Source: Cryptomeria japonica (Eukaryota; Streptophyta; Pinopsida; Cupressales; Cupressaceae). Taken from it: a stretch of 64,000 nucleotides of DNA. The translations under genes and the position numbers were made by a program. Of the stretch, positions 58,750 to 64,000 are shown piece by piece. The notes beneath the pieces are model-generated. The model saw only the letters and a list, made by a program, of their open reading frames with translations, was not told the DNA's origin and searched no databases. The stretch is taken from positions 723,872,649 to 723,936,648 of the forward strand of contig NC_081413.1 of assembly GCF_030272615.1 (NCBI RefSeq). Reading direction: 5' to 3'. Positions within the stretch are counted from its first letter, which is position 1, and every line of letters starts with the position of its first letter.

Positions 58750-60281
58750 TTATTTACAAAGAGCATTAACCGGTTTGTCTAGCTGAGGTAGACGTCTTAC
58801 TGTCTTGGACTTGCTCACTTTAACAATGTTATCAAAGTTTATATGACAAAATCTCCTATGCCAAAGCCAACTATCATCTATCTTTGCAGTCAAACAGTTG
58901 CTAACTTTAGGATTAAGATGAAACAGATTGCCTCTGGTTTGTTTCATGGTTGCAATCAATTCACCTTTGTTGTCAAATATTTTGCACATACCATTCCTAA
59001 ATTCCAGTGGGTATCCTCTATCATTAAGTTGTGCCACACTCAGAAGATTGTGCTTTAGACCTTCAACCCAATAGACATCGTCGGCACTGCTCTTCCCATT
59101 AAGAGAAATAACTCCCTTACCTTTAACCATGCAAGGTGAGTCATTGCCAAATCTGACAACGCCACCATCAAATTTCTTTAAGGAAAGAAATTTGCTTCGA
59201 TCACTGGTCATATGATGTGAACAACCACTATCAATGATCCAATCATCATAGTTATCCATCCTAGATACTAATGCCTTCTGGTTTGATATCTCTTCCTTAA
59301 TAGCTACAAACACAATATCTTCACTAGCATCATCATCAAATTCTTCATCAGTGATAGCATTATCAATAGCAATAAGACAATCTCTCTTTCTTTTACCCTT
59401 ATACTTCTTGAATTTGTCTCTCTTGTGTTCATTTTCACCATTAGGACAATTAGTTGCTATATGACCAATCGTGTTGCATGAAAAACATTTTAAAGGTAGT
59501 TTACCTCTATATTTCCCAGTGCCTCTAGGCATTCGTTTTGCCAACAATGCTTCAAGCTCCACTAAGTTGTCTTCATCATCAACATCTCTGCTGGATCTAG
59601 ATTCATAGCCATGACTAGTATCTCTACTTTTTCTTACAGATGGGTTAGAGATAGAAGCTCTGAATGTATATTCTAATTTCTGTACACTACCATCATAGCC
59701 ATTTAATTCAAAAGTAGTATGTTTACCAATTATAGAGTCAAGAGTTACCTTAGTTTTGTCAATGGACTTCAGCTCCTGAATAGCTGCAACTCGCATAGCA
59801 TAGACCGGTAGTAGGGTTTCCAGTACTTTACTGATCACTATGGCATCTTCCACTTTTCCTCCTGCGCTCTTTATTTCACCAACTATCTCTTTTATCCTTT
59901 GACCATACTGCTGGATATTCTCACCTTCGGACATTCTCATGTCAACAAACTTTCCTCTTAGGCTCTCCTCTTTAGCAATATTAACATGTTCATCACTGCT
60001 ATAAATCTCTTCAAGTTTTTTCCATACTTCATATGCAGTTTCAAGACCATGAACATCTACATATTCAGCATCAGACAGGGAACTGATAATGGCCTCCAAT
60101 GCTTGATGATTTTCTTGTTGTTCTTTTTTCTGATCATCAGTTAGAGTTTCAGTAGGTGCAAAATACTGAGTTTCTACATGATCCCAATACTGACTTCCCA
60201 GACTCTTGATGTAAATCTTCATTCTGTCGCTCCATATCCTATAGTTTCTCTGTTGAACTTCGGACCTTCCTTCTTCATCAT
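58750..60281 (-). pseudogene. Copia-C gag and protease
   Basis: A 490-codon frame (58750-60222) covers the gag helices, a CCHC knuckle (CFSCNTIGHIATNC, about 59490), an acidic linker, the protease motif WIIDSGCSHHMTSD (about 59230) and the first part of the integrase zinc finger (WHRRFCHINF, about 58850). The likely start is ATG 60281 or 60278, about 57 bp after the primer site. A one-base deletion near 60245 separates that start from the main frame. Apart from this the gag-protease part is intact, unlike pol. Confidence 0.92.
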
Positions 60282-60338
60282 GATCTACAAGATCTTTTCC
60301 TCAAGCTGTTAGGATTTAGATTTAAGAGGACTTGAGAT

Positions 60339-60350
60339 GCTCTGATACCA
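60339..60350 (-). other. Primer binding site of Copia-C (tRNA-iMet type)
   Basis: Minus TGGTATCAGAGC two bases from the LTR end. Confidence 0.93.
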
Positions 60351-60352
60351 AT

Positions 60353-61764
60353 TGATGGTATGATGAAAGAATAAGTATCTGGTAGAATACTGAGAGGGGG
60401 GGGGGCGTGGGGAGGAATCAGTAAACTGAAAATTTGATAAAAACTTCCCAAACTCAAACTTAATCACACAAAGTAAACTTATCACTGTCAAGATCAATAC
60501 TCATAAGAATACTAGTTGACTGTTATAACAACTTAATAGTAAGCAACTTTAATCTTGCAAACATCCAAATTCTTAATCATACTTCAACATACTTCATCTC
60601 TCAATGCTTCTAGTTATCATGCCTTAACATAATAGTTAAGTAGTTAATCAAATCAACAAATAAAATCATAACCACAAAAACATTCACCATATGACACAAA
60701 TGTTTATACGTGGAAAACCCAAATAGGTAAAAACCACGGTGAGATGAGACTCACAAGATAGCTATCTGAACTCTTTTGATGTTCACCCTGTTAGGAGCCA
60801 AGTCTATTAAAGCTTTTACAATAAGTCTTGGTAAGAGTTGATCCTGTTAGGAATCACCCGGTTAAGGGATTTACAAATGCCTTGATAAAAAGCAAATACC
60901 CTGTTAGGAGTAACCTCAGTAGAGGATTTAAGAATCCAAGATAATGCACCACCTTGTTAGAGGATTTAAGAAGTAACCAAGCTTGTTAGAGCTTACCCGA
61001 TTAGGGGATTTCAATTCTGCTATAATTGTTAGAAGACAACAGGTTTTTCTTGATCTGTCTGAATAACACTACATTTGCTTGATCAGATCCTTTTAAGCTT
61101 CAATCCACCTTTACTCAAACTGCAGATTCATTCTCCGGTTAGGCAACCACACACTCAACTGATTTCTGCCAACACCTTTTACAAAACAACTTCATTGACC
61201 TTAAATACAAATCAATTAGGTCGATAACACAACAAAAACCTAATTCTCTCATAGAGATTACAAACAAATTAGTTCAAGTGTGACCGTTGAATTTACATAG
61301 CAATCTATACACATTCTTCAAGAAAATTCCAACCACTCCATGATCACTGTTGCATCGGACTTGTAACTCATCACGCGCTTTACATTAGATGCAATCCACT
61401 TTGCTCATTCCCTAGGAAATCAAACAAACGTGCCAAAACAATCTAAACTTGTCTTCATACAATGACCACACGTGTCACCATCATTACTACTCAACATCAG
61501 ATAATAAACCAACATAACCATTTCAACAAACTTAATCGGTTAGGGTTTAAGAAAAACAACTGGTAGGGTTTAACCTTATACACTGATTACCAGTTCAACT
61601 CACATACTTACATACCGATTTACAACATCTTCCATAAAGCTCTTCCTACCGGTTACAAGACAATATCAATAATAACAATAATATCAACAATATCATTACC
61701 GATTCAATTGACATCAATGACAACATAACATATCATTAATGCAATCTTCATGCAAATGCCAACA
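60353..61764 (-). repeat. 5' LTR of Copia-C
   Basis: It matches 54432-55839. The G run is interrupted here (GGGGGGGGGCGTGGGGAGG). Confidence 0.95.
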
Positions 61765-62693
61765 TTCTACAATGATCCTTACTAGTTCAAATATGAGTTG
61801 TATCACTTTTAGGAAGTTTTGGGTATCATATCTTGTTAATAACAAGTTGTAATTGTAAATAACCACAAATTTATTGATACCAATTCAACTCAAGGAGGTT
61901 TGATTACTTTCATCCTAATTTGGTCAAGCAATGAAATATGGGTTTGATGGTATTGCATAGTAATGAATTTTCATTTTACTCGGCCATTCTTTTTGATAAC
62001 TACTAGTATTAATTTTTTCAATTATGTTTTGAATTTAGATTTTTATAAGAAGATATTGAAGATTTTATGTTTTTTAAATTTGCTACAGTAATCCATAATG
62101 CTACTATAGCAACATGTATTGTCGATACATTTTCATATGGTTATTATAGTGATTTGTATTGGTTTGAATGTGAGTTGTAGTAGTTTTAGAGAGTTTTGAG
62201 TCTCCTACCTTAATAATTTTGGGTCATACATACCCGCAAACAACTATAAATTTGATGATATCAATTCAATACAAGGGGGTTTGATCACCTTCAACCCACC
62301 TTTGTCATGTAGTATTATATGCATTTGCATAATGGTATTTTTTTAGTCCAGCGCTTAGTTGTTCATCTTGATAATTATTGCTACTAATATTTCTAGTTAT
62401 GATTTTACTGTTTATATCAATTTATTTAAGTAGTTCTTGCTAAAAAAAATTATGTTAAATATAGAGGGAAAACATTACATATGAATATTATATGAGAATA
62501 TTGTCCCTCAAGTCAAGACAACCCTACAAAAAAAATCAGAAAGTTCTATGTATCCCTATACATGACATCCTTAACAATAGGCTGAAGAGACAAAATAGTA
62601 CTAAAGTCTACTGAGACTCATAATACAGGACATATTACAAAAAATTATGGGACAATACTAAGACCCAGAGAGGGCAATACTAAGACCTAAAGA
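61765..62693. other. Flank of Copia-C with a diverged duplicate, then LINE 3' end
   Basis: Sequence at 54350-54431 continued at 61771-61960 reappears in diverged form at about 62040-62330 (GAAGATATTGAAnATTTTATG, GAGTTGTA, CAAGGnGGTTTGAT). About 62450-62693 reads as the 3' non-coding end of the LINE on the minus strand. No gene. Confidence 0.5.
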
Positions 62694-64000
62694 TCATTGG
62701 TCCACCCAGGATTTCCAGTCAAAGGGACCATCCATCCATATAATAGATCTGTTATTGTCGATTGGGATTTCTCCAAGTGCTACTAGTCTAGCTTGATATT
62801 CCCTTCATTGATCTCGTGCATGAAAGATTCTAAGGCATTTACGAATGGGATTCTCTCCCTGTTGAGTTTGCTCCAAGTGAACCTGTGAGAGATCTCTGAA
62901 GCGAAAACCCTAGTTGTCCCATCCTCTAGGAATCTCTCGAACTTCTTTTTGGTCAACCTCATGATTATAGTAACCTACACAAAGATATGATGAAAAGTGT
63001 GTCTTCTTAAAGACTCGGTAAGCATCCTAGCTTTGCCCAGGTACTTATCCTCATTTTTAATCTTCCAAACATACCACAAAATCTCACATGATAAAATATG
63101 CCGGAAACAATTGCTATCTTTTTTTAACCCATGCACAAAACGAGTAATAATATCCATGATTTTAATATTATCATTAAGATTAATTCCAAAAATAAGCTAG
63201 ATCTCCTTGGCAATAATGTAATAAAAGAAAATGTGGTTAGTAGTTTCAGCTACCCTGCAGATATTACATATATCAACAGTATGTTGGTTAGTTTTGAAAT
63301 GAATCTTATTCAAAATAAATAACCATTTGAAACATTTCTTCGTAGGAGCAATATCACTACTCCACAATCTAACAAAAATTTTTTTCCACTGATTGTTAGA
63401 AAATCCAATAAACCAAACAACGTTGATATGAGAAATAAGATCGATATTACAATATAATGTATTATAAACCAACTTAGCTTTGGTTCTCATAATTAGAGTG
63501 TCATCCGTTTAGGTGAAGGAAAGAAATATGTAGGTACGTTCAACACAAGGATTAGGCAATTGTAGCATTGCATGCCTCCCTTACCATTGAGTATGTCCTC
63601 TAGTTAGACGCTGGAATTTAAAATTTCTAAGACAATTCAGCCCATGTAATAAGATGATCATTAATATTAATATCTATAAAGAAACATATACCTTTGAGAG
63701 CCCAACTCTTCGTAGAGTAGCCTTGAACAAGAGAAAGGGGTCTTCCTTTATGAAAAAGATTCCACAAGATAGACCTTTCCCCACAAATCATACCATTATT
63801 ACTGGTGACCCTACTATTGGAGATCCAAGACCTAATAGACTCCAAAGCTTTATATATTGCCTGAAAGACATTAGAGCCCGCAGTGGAGACAGGGAAATTA
63901 CCAGCAACTAAATCACTAAAGGGGGGTGACTTCCAAGCCTTGGCTTGCTTGGGGACAACCATCATTATGTTGTTCCTGATCAGGACCTTCCATGGTTCAT
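62694..64000 (-). pseudogene. LINE (L1-type) ORF2 C-terminal part, cut by window end
   Basis: Minus frames read toward lower coordinates. 63627-63965 has AWKSPPFSDLVAGNFP and GERSILWNLFHKGRPLSLVQ, a conserved region of plant LINE reverse transcriptases. 63197-63490 has the zf-RVT zinc-binding domain (KCFKWLFILNKIHFKTN, CNICRVAETTNHIFF). 62975-63157 is the next segment, and the frame continues to TGA 62694-62696 (WMDGPFDWKSWVDQ). Breaks: a TAG in place of a codon at about 63195, a stop at 62975, frame changes near 63500-63620 and near 62800. Endonuclease and catalytic domains would lie beyond 64000. No poly(A) tail was clear. Confidence 0.88.

Larger units (their letters stand above)
54432..61764 (-). 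mobile_element. Copia-C: nearly full-length, inactivated Copia element
   Basis: LTRs at 54432-55839 and 60353-61764 (about 1.4 kb) flank a 4.5-kb interior with primer site, gag, protease, integrase, reverse transcriptase, RNase H and polypurine tract, all on the minus strand. Both flanks show TTCTAC (54426-54431 and 61765-61770), a 5-6-bp target duplication. LTR identity is roughly 95% in the portion compared by eye. Several frameshifts and stops make it defective. Confidence 0.95.

Overview
The window is nuclear DNA of a seed plant. It is AT-rich, gene-poor and made almost entirely of nested and decayed retrotransposons. The mix of Copia, Gypsy and LINE remnants, very large non-autonomous LTR elements and one spliced plant gene fragment suggests a large repeat-rich genome, most likely a conifer or other gymnosperm. 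I cannot name the species. The only convincing host gene is the intact 3' end of a glutamate receptor-like channel gene (25249-26242, + strand). No tRNA, rRNA or CRISPR array was seen.

Layout. 1-12092: a minus-strand Copia element (here Copia-A), cut by the window start, whose integrase gene is split by a 6.5-kb insertion (3360-9885). That insertion has TG...CA ends, a 5-bp target duplication (GTGAT), one TATA box and no internal primer sites, so it looks like a giant solo LTR. It carries an 1148-codon reading frame with three stops. 12093-25248: decayed retroelement sequence, with two LTR-like regions in opposite orientation holding arrays of short repeated boxes, a Copia gag relic (14510-16156) and a Gypsy pol relic (21890-23100). 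25249-26242: the receptor gene end. 28091-51069: a 23-kb LTR element without any pol gene. It has a coiled-coil/zinc-knuckle protein at its 5' end and a long unknown frame at its 3' end. Its middle is filled by other sequence, including a plant mobile domain pseudogene (36972-39070, minus) and a young nested Copia derivative with gag and protease only (Copia-B, 39305-44329). 54432-61764: a nearly complete but dead minus-strand Copia (Copia-C). 62694-64000: the C-terminal part of a LINE reverse transcriptase, running off the window.

How parts relate. The 23-kb element and Copia-C share the LTR start, the polypurine tract, the primer site and LTR repeat boxes. This suggests that a Copia-C-like element supplied enzymes to the 23-kb family. 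Copia-B also lacks integrase and reverse transcriptase, so it would need a helper. A recurring theme is LTRs or leaders carrying many copies of a short, often palindromic box in otherwise unrelated sequence. All similarity statements come from reading translations and motifs by eye; no database search was run.
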